DNA from: Sphingomonas sp. S2M10
GTDB lineage: Bacteria > Pseudomonadota > Alphaproteobacteria > Sphingomonadales > Sphingomonadaceae
Direction: 5' to 3'
Assembly (NCBI RefSeq): GCF_012650175.1
Contig: NZ_JAAILI010000057.1
Span: 1-54,694, forward strand
Length of the DNA: 54,694 nucleotides
Positions 36,485 to 45,186 of this stretch are shown here, in pieces. Position 1 is the first letter of the stretch. Each line of letters begins with the position of its first letter. Both the position numbers and the translations under genes were made by a program. The notes beneath the pieces were generated by a model. The model had not been told where the DNA came from and ran no database searches. It saw only the letters and a program-made list of their open reading frames with translations.

Positions 36485-38986
36485 ATGGAGTTTCTCGAAG
36501 CCACGGTGACCCTCGCCGATGCAGGCCCCACCGACGCGGCCTCCGCGGCCGAGACGCGCCAGCACCTGGTGGTGATCGGCAACGGCATGGCCGGGTGCCG
36601 CGCGGTGGAGGAGCTGCTGGCGCGCGACGGCACGCGCTTCCGCGTCACCATCTTCGGTGCCGAGCCGCATGTGAACTACAACCGGATCATGCTCTCGCCG
36701 GTGCTGGCGGGCGAGAAGACGTTCCAGGACATCGTGATCAACGATCACGACTGGTATGCCCGGCACGGCATCGCGCTGGTCGCCGGCGATCCGGTCGTGG
36801 CGATCGACCGCGCCGCGCGCACCGTTACCACGAAGTCGGGTCGCGTCACCGGCTATGACAGGCTGCTGATCGCCACCGGTTCCGATCCGTTCATCATCCC
36901 GGTGCCGGGGCACGACCTGCCCGGCGTGATCAGCTTCCGCGACATGGCCGATGTCGATGCGATGCTGGCGGCGGCGGGCGAGGGCGGCGACGCGGTGGTG
37001 ATCGGCGGCGGGCTGCTCGGGCTGGAGGCCGCACACGGTCTAAGCTTGCGCGGCATGAAGGTCACGGTGCTCCATTTGATGCCGACGCTGATGGAGCGCC
37101 AGCTCGACGAGGCGGCGGGCTGGCTGCTCAAGTCGGCGCTCGAGGCACGCGGGCAGACCATCCTCACCGGCGCCGATACCGCCGCGATCCTCGGCGACGG
37201 CAAGGTCGAAGGCGTGCAGCTAAAGGACGGCCGCGTGATCCCGGCCAAGCTGGTGGTGATGGCGGTGGGCATCCGCCCCTCGGTGACGCTGGCACGCGAG
37301 GCCGGGCTGGCGGTCGGGCGCGGCATCCAGGTCGACGATCATATGGTGACCAGCGACGCCAGTGTGCTCGCGGTGGGCGAGTGCGTCGAGCATGACGGGC
37401 AGTGCTACGGCCTGGTCGCGCCGCTCTGGGACATGTGCCGCAGCCTCGCGGACGGGCTGGTGGCGCGCGACAATCCCTATCGCGGCTCGGTCACCTCGAC
37501 CAAGCTCAAGGTCGCCGGGCTCGACGTGTTCTCGGCCGGCGACTTTTCGGGCGGCGAGGGCTGCGAGGATATCGTGCTGCGCGATGCGGCGCGCGGCATC
37601 TACAAGCGGGTGGTGCTGCAGGACGATCGCGTGATCGGCGCGGTGCTGTTCGGCGATACGAGCGACGGCGGCTGGTATTTCGACCTGCTCAAGAAGGGCG
37701 AGGACGTCGCCCCCATTCGCGACGTGCTGATCTATGGCCAGGCCTTCGCCTCAGGAGGGGGGCTGGCGGACCCTAAGGCGGCCGTTGCGGCGCTCTCGGA
37801 CGGAGCCGAGATCTGCGGCTGCAACGGCGTTTCCAAGGGCCAGGTGGTCGCGACGATCAACGACGGCGCGCGCAGCCTCGATGCCGTCCGCTCCACCTGC
37901 AAGGCTTCGGCCAGCTGCGGATCGTGCACCGGCATCGTCGAGCAGCTGCTCGCGCTGACGCTGGGAGAGGACGGCGTACAGGCCGCGCCGAAGACGATGT
38001 GCAAATGCACCAGCTACGGCCATGACGAAGTGCGCCGCGCGATCGTCGAACAGCGCATGAAAGCCATCCCCGAGGTGATGCAGACGCTGCACTGGTCCAC
38101 GCCCGATGGCTGTTCCTCGTGCCGGCCGGCGCTCAACTATTATCTGCTCTGCGCGCTTCCGGGCGACTATGTCGACGACCAGCAGAGCCGTTTCGTCAAC
38201 GAGCGGCTCCACGCCAACATCCAGAAGGACGGCACCTATTCGGTGGTGCCGCGCATGTGGGGCGGGGTGACCACGCCCACCGAGCTGCGCGCGATCGCCG
38301 ATGTCGTGGAGAAGTACAACGCGCCGATGGTGAAGGTCACCGGCGGCCAGCGGCTCGACATCTTTGGCATCCGCAAGGAGGATCTGCCCGCCGTCTGGGC
38401 CGATCTGAACGCGGCAGGGATGGTCTCCGGCCATGCCTATGCCAAGGCGCTGCGCACGGTGAAGACCTGTGTCGGTTCCGAATGGTGCCGCTTCGGCACA
38501 CAGGATTCGACCGGGCTCGGCATCAGGCTGGAGCGCGGCTTCTGGGGCAGCTGGATGCCGCACAAGTTCAAGATGGCGGTCTCCGGCTGTCCGCGCAACT
38601 GCGCCGAGGCGACGATCAAGGATTTCGGCGTGGTGTGCGTGGACTCCGGCTATGAGCTGCATGTCGGCGGCAATGGCGGCATCCATGTCCGCGCCACCGA
38701 TCTCTTGGTGAAGGTGGCGACCGAGGAAGAGGCGATGCACGTCGCCGCCGCCTTCGTGCAGCTCTACCGCGAGGAAGCGCGCTATCTGGAGCGCACCGCG
38801 CCGTGGATCGAGCGGGTCGGGCTCGCCTATGTCAAAGCGCGAGTGGTGGAGGACGAAGCGGGCCGCGACGCGCTCGCCGCGCGCTTCTGGCATTCGCAGT
38901 CCTTCAGCCAGGACGATCCCTGGGCCGAGCGTGTGGCGGGCGCCGATGCCGGTCTGCACCAGCCCCTCCTCACCGCAGCGGAGTGA
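36485..38986 (+). CDS. nirB: assimilatory NAD(P)H nitrite reductase, large subunit
   Basis: An 833-residue protein that reduces nitrite to ammonium. In order: the FAD/NAD(P)H oxidoreductase domain (about 25-330, HLVVIGNGMAGCRAVEEL and VVIGGGLLGLEAAHGL), a BFD-like [2Fe-2S] domain (about 435-490, ICGCNGVSKG, ASASCGSCTG), and the sulfite/nitrite reductase ferredoxin-like and catalytic domains. Siroheme/[4Fe-4S] ligands are Cys662 and Cys668 (KTCVGSEWCRFG) and Cys702 and Cys706 (SGCPRNCAEA). The siroheme is supplied via the SUMT gene at 42038. GGAG lies upstream of the ATG, just past the leader terminator. nirD follows after four bases. Confidence 0.95.
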   Translation: MEFLEATVTLADAGPTDAASAAETRQHLVVIGNGMAGCRAVEELLARDGTRFRVTIFGAEPHVNYNRIMLSPVLAGEKTFQDIVINDHDWYARHGIALVAGDPVVAIDRAARTVTTKSGRVTGYDRLLIATGSDPFIIPVPGHDLPGVISFRDMADVDAMLAAAGEGGDAVVIGGGLLGLEAAHGLSLRGMKVTVLHLMPTLMERQLDEAAGWLLKSALEARGQTILTGADTAAILGDGKVEGVQLKDGRVIPAKLVVMAVGIRPSVTLAREAGLAVGRGIQVDDHMVTSDASVLAVGECVEHDGQCYGLVAPLWDMCRSLADGLVARDNPYRGSVTSTKLKVAGLDVFSAGDFSGGEGCEDIVLRDAARGIYKRVVLQDDRVIGAVLFGDTSDGGWYFDLLKKGEDVAPIRDVLIYGQAFASGGGLADPKAAVAALSDGAEICGCNGVSKGQVVATINDGARSLDAVRSTCKASASCGSCTGIVEQLLALTLGEDGVQAAPKTMCKCTSYGHDEVRRAIVEQRMKAIPEVMQTLHWSTPDGCSSCRPALNYYLLCALPGDYVDDQQSRFVNERLHANIQKDGTYSVVPRMWGGVTTPTELRAIADVVEKYNAPMVKVTGGQRLDIFGIRKEDLPAVWADLNAAGMVSGHAYAKALRTVKTCVGSEWCRFGTQDSTGLGIRLERGFWGSWMPHKFKMAVSGCPRNCAEATIKDFGVVCVDSGYELHVGGNGGIHVRATDLLVKVATEEEAMHVAAAFVQLYREEARYLERTAPWIERVGLAYVKARVVEDEAGRDALAARFWHSQSFSQDDPWAERVAGADAGLHQPLLTAAE

Positions 38987-38990
38987 CGCC

Positions 38991-39317
38991 ATGACCGACT
39001 GGATCGATATCGGCACGCTCGCCGACCTGCCGCTGCGGGGCAGCCGCACGCTGACCCTGGGCGGCGAGCCGGTGGCGGTGTTCCGCACCCATGACGACCA
39101 GGTCTTCGCGCTGATCGACCGCTGCCCGCACAAGGGCGGGCCGCTCAGCGCGGGGATCGTCCACGGCCATGCGGTGGCGTGTCCGCTCCACAATCTGCGG
39201 ATCGCGCTCGCGACGGGCGCGGCGATGGGCGAGGACACGGGTTGTACGCCGGTGGTGCCGGTGCGGATGGAGGGCGAGCGCATCCTGCTCGCCATGCCGG
39301 TGCGGGCGGCGGCGTGA
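38991..39317 (+). CDS. nirD: nitrite reductase small subunit, Rieske-type
   Basis: A 108-residue protein with a Rieske-like fold. The [2Fe-2S] ligand motifs are complete: CPHKGG (about residues 45-50) and CPLHN (about 64-68). Some NirD proteins lack these cysteines, so this is the cluster-bearing type. It partners NirB in electron transfer or complex stability. Between its stop and the reductase gene lies a 148-base palindromic repeat element. Confidence 0.92.
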   Translation: MTDWIDIGTLADLPLRGSRTLTLGGEPVAVFRTHDDQVFALIDRCPHKGGPLSAGIVHGHAVACPLHNLRIALATGAAMGEDTGCTPVVPVRMEGERILLAMPVRAAA

Positions 39318-39330
39318 GGGGAGCACTTCA

Positions 39331-39464
39331 GATCCTCCCCGGCACGGGGAGGGGGACCGCCCGCGAAGCGGGTGGTGGAGGGGGCTCTCCACCAGCACTG
39401 TCCCGTGTGGAGGGCCCCCTCAATCAGCCTTCGGCTGGTCCCCCTCCCCGTGCCGGGGAGGATC
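39331..39464. repeat. 134-bp palindromic repeat element with 28-bp inverted ends
   Basis: The outer arms 39331-39358 and 39437-39464 are perfect 28-bp inverted repeats (starting GATCCTCCCCGGCACGGGGA). Inside are GAGGGGGC/GCCCCCTC and the small hairpins CCCGC-gaa-GCGGG and CAGCC-ttcg-GGCTG-like, giving a cloverleaf. It resembles the REP/REPIN-like elements common in alphaproteobacterial intergenic DNA. Its right end abuts the nitrate reductase start codon and provides GGGGAGG as ribosome binding site. Confidence 0.8.
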
Positions 39465-39465
39465 G

Positions 39466-42045
39466 ATGAGCACTTCCACCACCTGCGCCTATTGCGGGGT
39501 CGGCTGCGGCATCCGCGCGACCGTCATCGGCGAGCGCGCCGTCCGCATCGAGGGCGATCCCGAGCATCCCGCCAATCGCGGGCGGCTCTGCTCCAAGGGC
39601 ACGCATCTCGGCGAAACGGTGGGGCTGGAGGGCCGCCTGCTCCACCCGATGATCGGCGATCGGCGCACGAGCTGGGACAAGGCGCTCGACCTCGTCGCCC
39701 GCCGCTTTCGCCAGGCGATCGCCGAACACGGGCCGGACAGCGTCGCCTTCTACGTCTCGGGCCAGTTGCTGACCGAGGATTATTACGTCGCCAACAAGCT
39801 GATGAAGGGCTTTATCGGCTCGGCCAATATCGACACCAATTCGCGGCTGTGCATGTCGAGTGCGGTCGCCGGCCATATGCGCGCGTTCGGCGAGGATGTG
39901 GTGTCGGGCAGCTATGCCGATCTCGATGCCGCCGATCTCATCGTGCTGGTCGGCTCCAACACCGCCTGGTGCCATCCGGTGGTCTATCAGCGGATCATGG
40001 CGGCTAGGGCGGAGCGCGGCACCAGGCTCGTCGTGATCGACCCGCGCCGCACCGAAACCGCCGAGGAAGCGGATCTGCACCTGGCCGTCCGGCCCGGCAG
40101 CGACGTCGCGCTGTTCAACGGCCTGCTGGCGCATTGTCGCGCCGAAGGGCTCGCGAACGCCGCCGATCTCGACGTACCGGAGGGCTTCTGGGAAGCGTTG
40201 GGCGAGGGGCACGATCTCTGGACCACCGCCCAGACCTGCGACCTGCCGCCCGCCGATCTCCAGCGCTTCTACCAGCTGTTCGCCGCGCATCCGCGCACCG
40301 TCACGCTGTTCAGCCAGGGCATCAACCAGTCGATCCGCGGCACCGATCAGGTGAACGCCATCCTCAACCTGCACCTTGCCACCGGCCGGATCGGCACGCC
40401 GGGGGCCGCGCCCTTCTCGATCACCGGCCAGCCCAATGCGATGGGCGGGCGCGAGGTGGGCGGGCTGGCCTCGACGCTGGCGGCGCACCGCGGCTTCGGG
40501 GCGGCCGACATTGCCGATGTCGGCCGCTTCTGGGCCGCCGAGCGCATCGCGACCAAGCCGGGGCTCAAGGCGGTCGACCTGTTCCGCGCGGTGGGGGAGG
40601 GGCGGATCAAGGCCTTGTGGATCATGGCGACCAATCCCGCCGTCTCGATGCCCGATGCCGGACGCGTGCGGGAAGCCTTGGCCGCATGTCCGTTCGTCGT
40701 GGTGTCGGACGTGATCGCCGAGACCGACACCAGCATGCACGCCCATGTTCGCCTGCCCGCCGCCGCCTGGGGCGAGAAGGACGGCACCGTCACCAACTCC
40801 GAACGGACGGTCAGCCGCCAGCGCGGCTTCCTGCCGCTGCCGGGCGAGGCAAGACCCGATTGGTGGATCGTCACCCAGGTCGCACGGCGCATGGGGTTTC
40901 GCACCGCCTTCGCCTATGATCGCCCGGCCGAGATCTGGCGCGAACATGCCCGCCTGACTGCCTATCGCAATCATGGCACACGCATGCTCGATCTTACGGC
41001 CAAGGCGGCGATCGGCAACCAAGCCTATGACGCGATGGCACCGTTCCAATGGTCCGCGGCACCCTTCGCCGATGGCCGATTTCCGACAATGAGCGGTCGC
41101 GCCCGGCTGGTCGCGGTGGCGCAGCGCCCGCTCGAGGCGCCGCTGCGCGACTGGCCGATGACGCTCAATACCGGCCGCTACCGCGACCAGTGGCACACGA
41201 TGACGCGCACCGGCCTGTCGCCCAGGCTCGCCCGGCACCGCGAGGAACCGCTGGTCGAGATCCACCCGGACGACGCCGCGGCCCTCGGCATCGCCGATGG
41301 GGCGCTCGCGCGCGTGACGACCCCGCAGGGCGAGAGCCTGTTCCGGGCGGCCCATCATCCCGGCCAGCGCCGGGGCGAGCTGTTCACGCCGATCCACTGG
41401 ACGGACCGGCAGTCGCGCGGCGGGCGCACGGGGTTGCTCGCCCGCGACCTCGCCGATCCGCATTCGGGGCAGCCGGGCTTCAAGCTCTCGCCCGCGCGGG
41501 CCGCACCGGTGGCGGTCGACTGGCGCGGCTTCCTGATCGTGCACGGCGATGCGCCGGCGCCGGACTGCCTTTGGGCGACGCGCGTGACGGTGCCCGGCGG
41601 CCTGCTCTACGAACTGGCCGGGATCGGGGAGGCCGCGACCCTCGCACGGGGGCTGCCGACGGGAGAGCGGATCGAGGCGAGCGATCCCGCGCGCGGTACC
41701 CTGCGCGTAGGCGTCCTGCGCGACGGCCGCCTTGTCGCGGTGCTGTTCGTCACCCGGAGCGGCGAACTGCCGAGCCGGGACTGGCTGATCGGCCAGCTTC
41801 AGCAGCCCCAGGGCCCGCAGGTGCTCGCCGGACGCGCCCCGGGCCGAAGGCGCGATCGCGGGCCGGTGGTCTGCGCCTGTTTCGACATCGGCCTGCACAG
41901 CATCACCGCGGCGGTCCGCGACCAGCAGTTGCAGGACGTCGCCGCGATCGGGGCGGCATTGGGGGCGGGGACCAATTGCGGATCATGCCGCCCGGCGCTC
42001 GCCCGCATTCTCAACGATCTGTCGAAGGAGGCCGCGCATGGCTGA
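39466..42045 (+). CDS. nasC: assimilatory nitrate reductase, molybdopterin catalytic subunit
   Basis: An 859-residue cytoplasmic enzyme reducing nitrate to nitrite. The N-terminal [4Fe-4S] site uses Cys7, Cys10, Cys14 and Cys42. The molybdenum-ligand Cys129 lies in NSRLCMSSAVAG. Bis-MGD-binding segments follow, with the C-terminal molydopterin-dinucleotide domain at about 560-690 (LNTGRYRDQWHTMTRTG). The last 60 residues add a BFD-like [2Fe-2S] domain (VVCACFDIG, TNCGSCRPAL), as in NasA/NasC-type reductases. No separate electron-transfer subunit gene is present in the window. The Shine-Dalgarno is part of the preceding repeat. Its end overlaps the SUMT gene by eight bases. The symbol follows Paracoccus; other genera call it nasA. 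Confidence 0.93.
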   Translation: MSTSTTCAYCGVGCGIRATVIGERAVRIEGDPEHPANRGRLCSKGTHLGETVGLEGRLLHPMIGDRRTSWDKALDLVARRFRQAIAEHGPDSVAFYVSGQLLTEDYYVANKLMKGFIGSANIDTNSRLCMSSAVAGHMRAFGEDVVSGSYADLDAADLIVLVGSNTAWCHPVVYQRIMAARAERGTRLVVIDPRRTETAEEADLHLAVRPGSDVALFNGLLAHCRAEGLANAADLDVPEGFWEALGEGHDLWTTAQTCDLPPADLQRFYQLFAAHPRTVTLFSQGINQSIRGTDQVNAILNLHLATGRIGTPGAAPFSITGQPNAMGGREVGGLASTLAAHRGFGAADIADVGRFWAAERIATKPGLKAVDLFRAVGEGRIKALWIMATNPAVSMPDAGRVREALAACPFVVVSDVIAETDTSMHAHVRLPAAAWGEKDGTVTNSERTVSRQRGFLPLPGEARPDWWIVTQVARRMGFRTAFAYDRPAEIWREHARLTAYRNHGTRMLDLTAKAAIGNQAYDAMAPFQWSAAPFADGRFPTMSGRARLVAVAQRPLEAPLRDWPMTLNTGRYRDQWHTMTRTGLSPRLARHREEPLVEIHPDDAAALGIADGALARVTTPQGESLFRAAHHPGQRRGELFTPIHWTDRQSRGGRTGLLARDLADPHSGQPGFKLSPARAAPVAVDWRGFLIVHGDAPAPDCLWATRVTVPGGLLYELAGIGEAATLARGLPTGERIEASDPARGTLRVGVLRDGRLVAVLFVTRSGELPSRDWLIGQLQQPQGPQVLAGRAPGRRRDRGPVVCACFDIGLHSITAAVRDQQLQDVAAIGAALGAGTNCGSCRPALARILNDLSKEAAHG

Positions 42046-42847
42046 CGAATTTCCCACGGGCAGCGTCTGGCTGGTCGGCGCCGGTCCCGGCGATCCCGAT
42101 CTGCTGACCCGCAAGGCCGAACGGCTGCTGCGAACCGCGACGATCGTCTTCTACGATGCGCTGGTGGGTGCGGGCGTTCTGGCGCTGATTCCCGCATCGG
42201 TGCGGCAGGTGCCGGTGGGCAAGCGCGCGGGACGCCATTCGAAGGAGCAGGGGACGATCAACGACCTGCTCGTCGCCGCGGCGCTGGCCGGCGAGCGCGT
42301 GGTGCGGCTGAAGGGCGGCGATCCCTCGATCTTCGGCCGATCGATGGAGGAATGTTCGGCGCTGGTCCAGGCGGGGGTGCAGGTTCGGATTTGTCCAGGC
42401 GTCACCGCGGCCAGCGCCGCCGCCGCTGCCGCCAGCGTCTCGCTCTCGCTGCGCGGGCTGGCACGGCGGGTACAATTCGCGACCGCACACAAGCGCGGCG
42501 CTGCGCCCCTCGACTTGGACTGGGCCGCGCTGGCGGATCCGCATTGCACCACCGTCTTCTACATGGGGCGCAGCGCGGCGGCGGAAATCAGCCGCAACCT
42601 GCAGGCCGCCGGCCTTCCGGGCGCCACGCCGGTGCTGCTGGCGTGCGATGTCAGCCTGGAGAGCGAGCGGCTGTTGCATACCCGTCTGGATCTTCTGCAC
42701 ATCGCGGTAGCGGGCTTCTCCGCCGATCAACCGACCCTCATCCTTGTGGGCGAGGCGCTGGCGCTGAAGAACGGCCCGGCAATGCCCGCATTCGATGCCG
42801 GCGTGCTTGATGGCTCGATATGCGGCGTTCCGTCTCGCACAGCCTGA
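42038..42847 (+). CDS. cobA: uroporphyrinogen-III C-methyltransferase (SUMT)
   Basis: A 269-residue SAM-dependent methyltransferase that makes precorrin-2, the first step toward siroheme. Family motifs are VWLVGAGPGDPDLLTRKAER (start), VGKRAGRHSKEQGTINDLL, VVRLKGGDPSIFGRSMEE and CPGVTAASAAAA. The oxidase/ferrochelatase domain of CysG is missing, so those steps must be encoded elsewhere. Translational coupling to the nitrate reductase and co-transcription with nirB tie it to siroheme supply for nitrite reductase. Confidence 0.93.
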   Translation: MADEFPTGSVWLVGAGPGDPDLLTRKAERLLRTATIVFYDALVGAGVLALIPASVRQVPVGKRAGRHSKEQGTINDLLVAAALAGERVVRLKGGDPSIFGRSMEECSALVQAGVQVRICPGVTAASAAAAAASVSLSLRGLARRVQFATAHKRGAAPLDLDWAALADPHCTTVFYMGRSAAAEISRNLQAAGLPGATPVLLACDVSLESERLLHTRLDLLHIAVAGFSADQPTLILVGEALALKNGPAMPAFDAGVLDGSICGVPSRTA

Positions 42848-43190
42848 CGGATGCCGGGTGCAGGGGAGATCGACCTTGGACCCGTCGGATCCTGTCCTAT
42901 CGGGTGCGACATCATCCGCAGGAACTCGAGCCGTTCTGAACTGCCTTTCTGTGCAAGCTGACCGGCCCTGGTCTGCGCGGCATGACGCTTGGGGGTACGT
43001 CCGGTGGCGGAGGTTGGCCTAATACCTTCGTCAGCTTGCCGGCGCGCTGGCAGCGGCGCCTTCCGTTCGCCTTGAATTTCAAGACCTAACGGTTCGCCCC
43101 AAACGCCCGTCACCTCCCGTCGGCACCAAGCCGCTGGCTGGACATATCGCTCCAGCTCCAATAAATATCGGTGATATAAAAGGGGGGCTT
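42848..43190. other. intergenic region after SUMT (343 bp)
   Basis: No gene or convincing terminator is seen. The last 50 bases before the acyltransferase are AT-richer (ATAAATATCGGTGATATAAA) and probably hold its promoter. Confidence 0.45.
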
Positions 43191-44225
43191 ATGCGGAGGA
43201 ACTTGGCGTTCGACGCCACGCGGGGATTTGCGGCGTTCGCTGTTCTCGCCTACCATATCGGTCACGCCGTAGGGCTTCCGTTGTTTGCCTCGGGATATCT
43301 CGCGGTCGACTTCTTCTTCATACTCAGCGGATATGTGCTGCAAAAGGCATATGCGCAGCGTCTTGAGAGCGATCTTAGCTTTGTTGCCTTTGTGCGGCTT
43401 CGCCTCGTCCGGCTGTATCCGCTATTTGCAATGGGCGTTGCGTTGGGCATCGCTCGTGCCCTTGGTGCAATTGCGATCGGGGATCCTCGTGCGCCGAGCG
43501 TGCCGGAGCTTGCCCAGCAGACTGTGCTGAACGCGTTGATGCTGCCGGCGCAAATCGGCTCGGATGGTATCTTCCCCCTGAATACGCCGGCATGGTCGCT
43601 GTCGCTGGAGATGGCGATCAACCTTGTCTTTGCTGCGGTCCTGTTCCGCGCGTCGCGTCGATGGCTGGTGGCGATTTGTGTTGCTGGGGCGGTCGGTATC
43701 GGCTTCGCGGCGACACAGTTCGACTCGCTCGATCAGGGGTGGAACCTGTCGAGCTATTGGGTGGGGGTCTGCCGCGTCGCTTTCGGCTTCACCATGGGGC
43801 TGTGGCTGGCTCGCCTGAACATGGTCCACAGCGCGCGATTTGCGCTGTTGGTGCCCGTGATCCTGCTTTTCGTGCTTGCGATGCCGAGGGGCAACATCCC
43901 GGCTGCCTATGATGTCCTGATCGTGCTGGTCATTTTTCCGGTCATGATCGTCGCCATGGAGGGGGCCGTGATCACTGGGCCGCTGCGAACGCTGTTCACT
44001 TGGCTCGGGGACATTTCCTATCCGCTATATGCAGTCCACTACCCGCTGCTGATCCCGATTGGGTTGGTGGTGAAGCGATTGCACTTCGGCCCGTGGATTG
44101 CCGCGGCCGTCATGTTCCTCGGCGCCATCGTCGCTGCTATGATAGCCGCCCATCTGGACCGCCTTATCCGAAAGCGCCTCCAGAGCCCGCCCGACCAAGG
44201 GATGAAGCGTCGGGCAGTTGCGTAA
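43191..44225 (+). CDS. acyltransferase family 3 membrane protein
   Basis: A 344-residue, roughly ten-helix integral membrane protein. It begins with the family hallmark FDATRGFAAFAVLAYHIGHA, whose His is the expected catalytic residue, then the YLAVDFFFILSGYVL helix and the RLRLVRLYPLFAMG loop. It likely transfers an acyl group (e.g. acetyl) to a surface or extracellular glycan; the acceptor is unknown. AGGGGGG precedes the ATG. Codon choice includes more A/T-ending codons than in the flanking nas and gyrA genes, and it stands alone near tRNA-Glu, hinting at acquisition by transfer. Confidence 0.9.
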   Translation: MRRNLAFDATRGFAAFAVLAYHIGHAVGLPLFASGYLAVDFFFILSGYVLQKAYAQRLESDLSFVAFVRLRLVRLYPLFAMGVALGIARALGAIAIGDPRAPSVPELAQQTVLNALMLPAQIGSDGIFPLNTPAWSLSLEMAINLVFAAVLFRASRRWLVAICVAGAVGIGFAATQFDSLDQGWNLSSYWVGVCRVAFGFTMGLWLARLNMVHSARFALLVPVILLFVLAMPRGNIPAAYDVLIVLVIFPVMIVAMEGAVITGPLRTLFTWLGDISYPLYAVHYPLLIPIGLVVKRLHFGPWIAAAVMFLGAIVAAMIAAHLDRLIRKRLQSPPDQGMKRRAVA

Positions 44226-44685
44226 AAACGGCCGTCAAGGGGGGGCTTGGCTGACCGGCCCTTCGAACGAGAGGGCGCATCGTTCTCGACTTCTGCGGGC
44301 CTTCTTGCCGTGTTCCGCGCAAGCGCCCGATCTGCCGGGCTCTGGCTGAACCGCGTCCCAGCGGCTTCGTGTACAGCATCATCCCCCGCAAGGACCATGG
44401 CGCCGGTTTGCCTCGTCCACGTCGACCTGCAGGCCGGCGTTGAGAGCCATGGGGGGCGGGCAGCCTGCGGCCGGTGCTGCGCGCCGAGGGCCTCCTTGTT
44501 CAGGGCCTTGCCGCTCATTTTCCGGACGCAGGCACGCGAGAGTCTGGCGTCTGAGGTAGCATTTGGCGCCTGAAGGCTTCCAGGCATGGGCAGCTGCGCC
44601 AGTTGCGTCTCGGCACACGCCTTCGCTGTACCAGCGGACGGTGAAGACGCCGTAGATCCTGGATTTCTGCCGTTACCATCGAAGA
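44226..44685. other. gene-free stretch between acyltransferase and tRNA-Glu (460 bp)
   Basis: Short frames are open on both strands (up to about 180 codons as an antisense shadow of the acyltransferase), but none has a ribosome binding site together with a recognisable product. It could be the scar of decayed mobile DNA beside the tRNA, but no integrase or transposase motif is readable. Confidence 0.4.
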
Positions 44686-44761
44686 TGGTGACCCCTACGG
44701 GACTCGAACCCGTGTTTTCGCCGTGAGAGGGCGACGTCCTAGACCGCTAGACGAAGGGGCC
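44686..44761 (-). tRNA. tRNA-Glu (anticodon CUC)
   Basis: A 76-base cloverleaf on the minus strand. The acceptor GGCCCCT pairs with AGGGGTC, the discriminator is A and CCA is encoded. The anticodon arm TCGCC-CTCTCAC-GGCGA gives CUC, and the T arm contains GGTTCGAGTCC. A promoter-like pair lies upstream at 44781-44809. Confidence 0.93.
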
Positions 44762-44780
44762 ATTGCTTGGCGGAGGCGGC

Positions 44781-44809
44781 CAATTACGTTCCGGGGCCGG
44801 CGCCGTCAA
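44781..44809 (-). promoter_or_regulatory. promoter of tRNA-Glu
   Basis: On the minus strand, TTGACG (44809-44804) and TAATTG (44786-44781) are separated by 17 bases. The -10 ends 19 bases before the mature tRNA 5' end. Confidence 0.6.
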
Positions 44810-44829
44810 GCGATGTTTTCAGACTTTTT

Positions 44830-45183
44830 TCAACCCGCCACCGGCAACCGCAGGCTGCCGTCCGGCTCATACGCGACTTCGCTGTACGCCGTCACCGCGT
44901 CGAGCGGCAGCGGGCCGTAGAGGTGCGGAAAAAGCTGGCCGCCGCGCGACGGTTCCCAGCGCACCGCCTCGTCCAGCGCGGCGAGATCCACTGCGGCGAG
45001 CCACAGGCCGGTCTGGCCGGCGAAATGCTTCTCCAGCGTCTCCTGCGCCTGCGCGGCGGTGGAGAGGTGGATATAGCCGTCCTGCACATCGATCGGCGCG
45101 CCCAGAAAGACACGCTCCTGTTCGAGCGTATCCATCTGCGCCTGGGTCAGGATCTTGTAGGCAGTGAGGGGCATGTCGGCCAT
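44830..45183 (-). CDS. DUF952 family protein
   Basis: A 117-residue protein with the DUF952 layout: LTAYKILTQAQMDTLEQE at the start, then the conserved GAPIDVQDGYIHLSTAAQ (about 28-45), a LWLAAVDLAAL strand and the RGGQLFPHLYGPLPLDAV block. The family is small, soluble and common in alphaproteobacteria, with no agreed biochemical function. It begins three bases after the gyrA stop on the same strand and is almost certainly co-transcribed with gyrA. Confidence 0.85.
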   Translation of the reverse strand: MADMPLTAYKILTQAQMDTLEQERVFLGAPIDVQDGYIHLSTAAQAQETLEKHFAGQTGLWLAAVDLAALDEAVRWEPSRGGQLFPHLYGPLPLDAVTAYSEVAYEPDGSLRLPVAG

Positions 45184-45186
45184 GGC

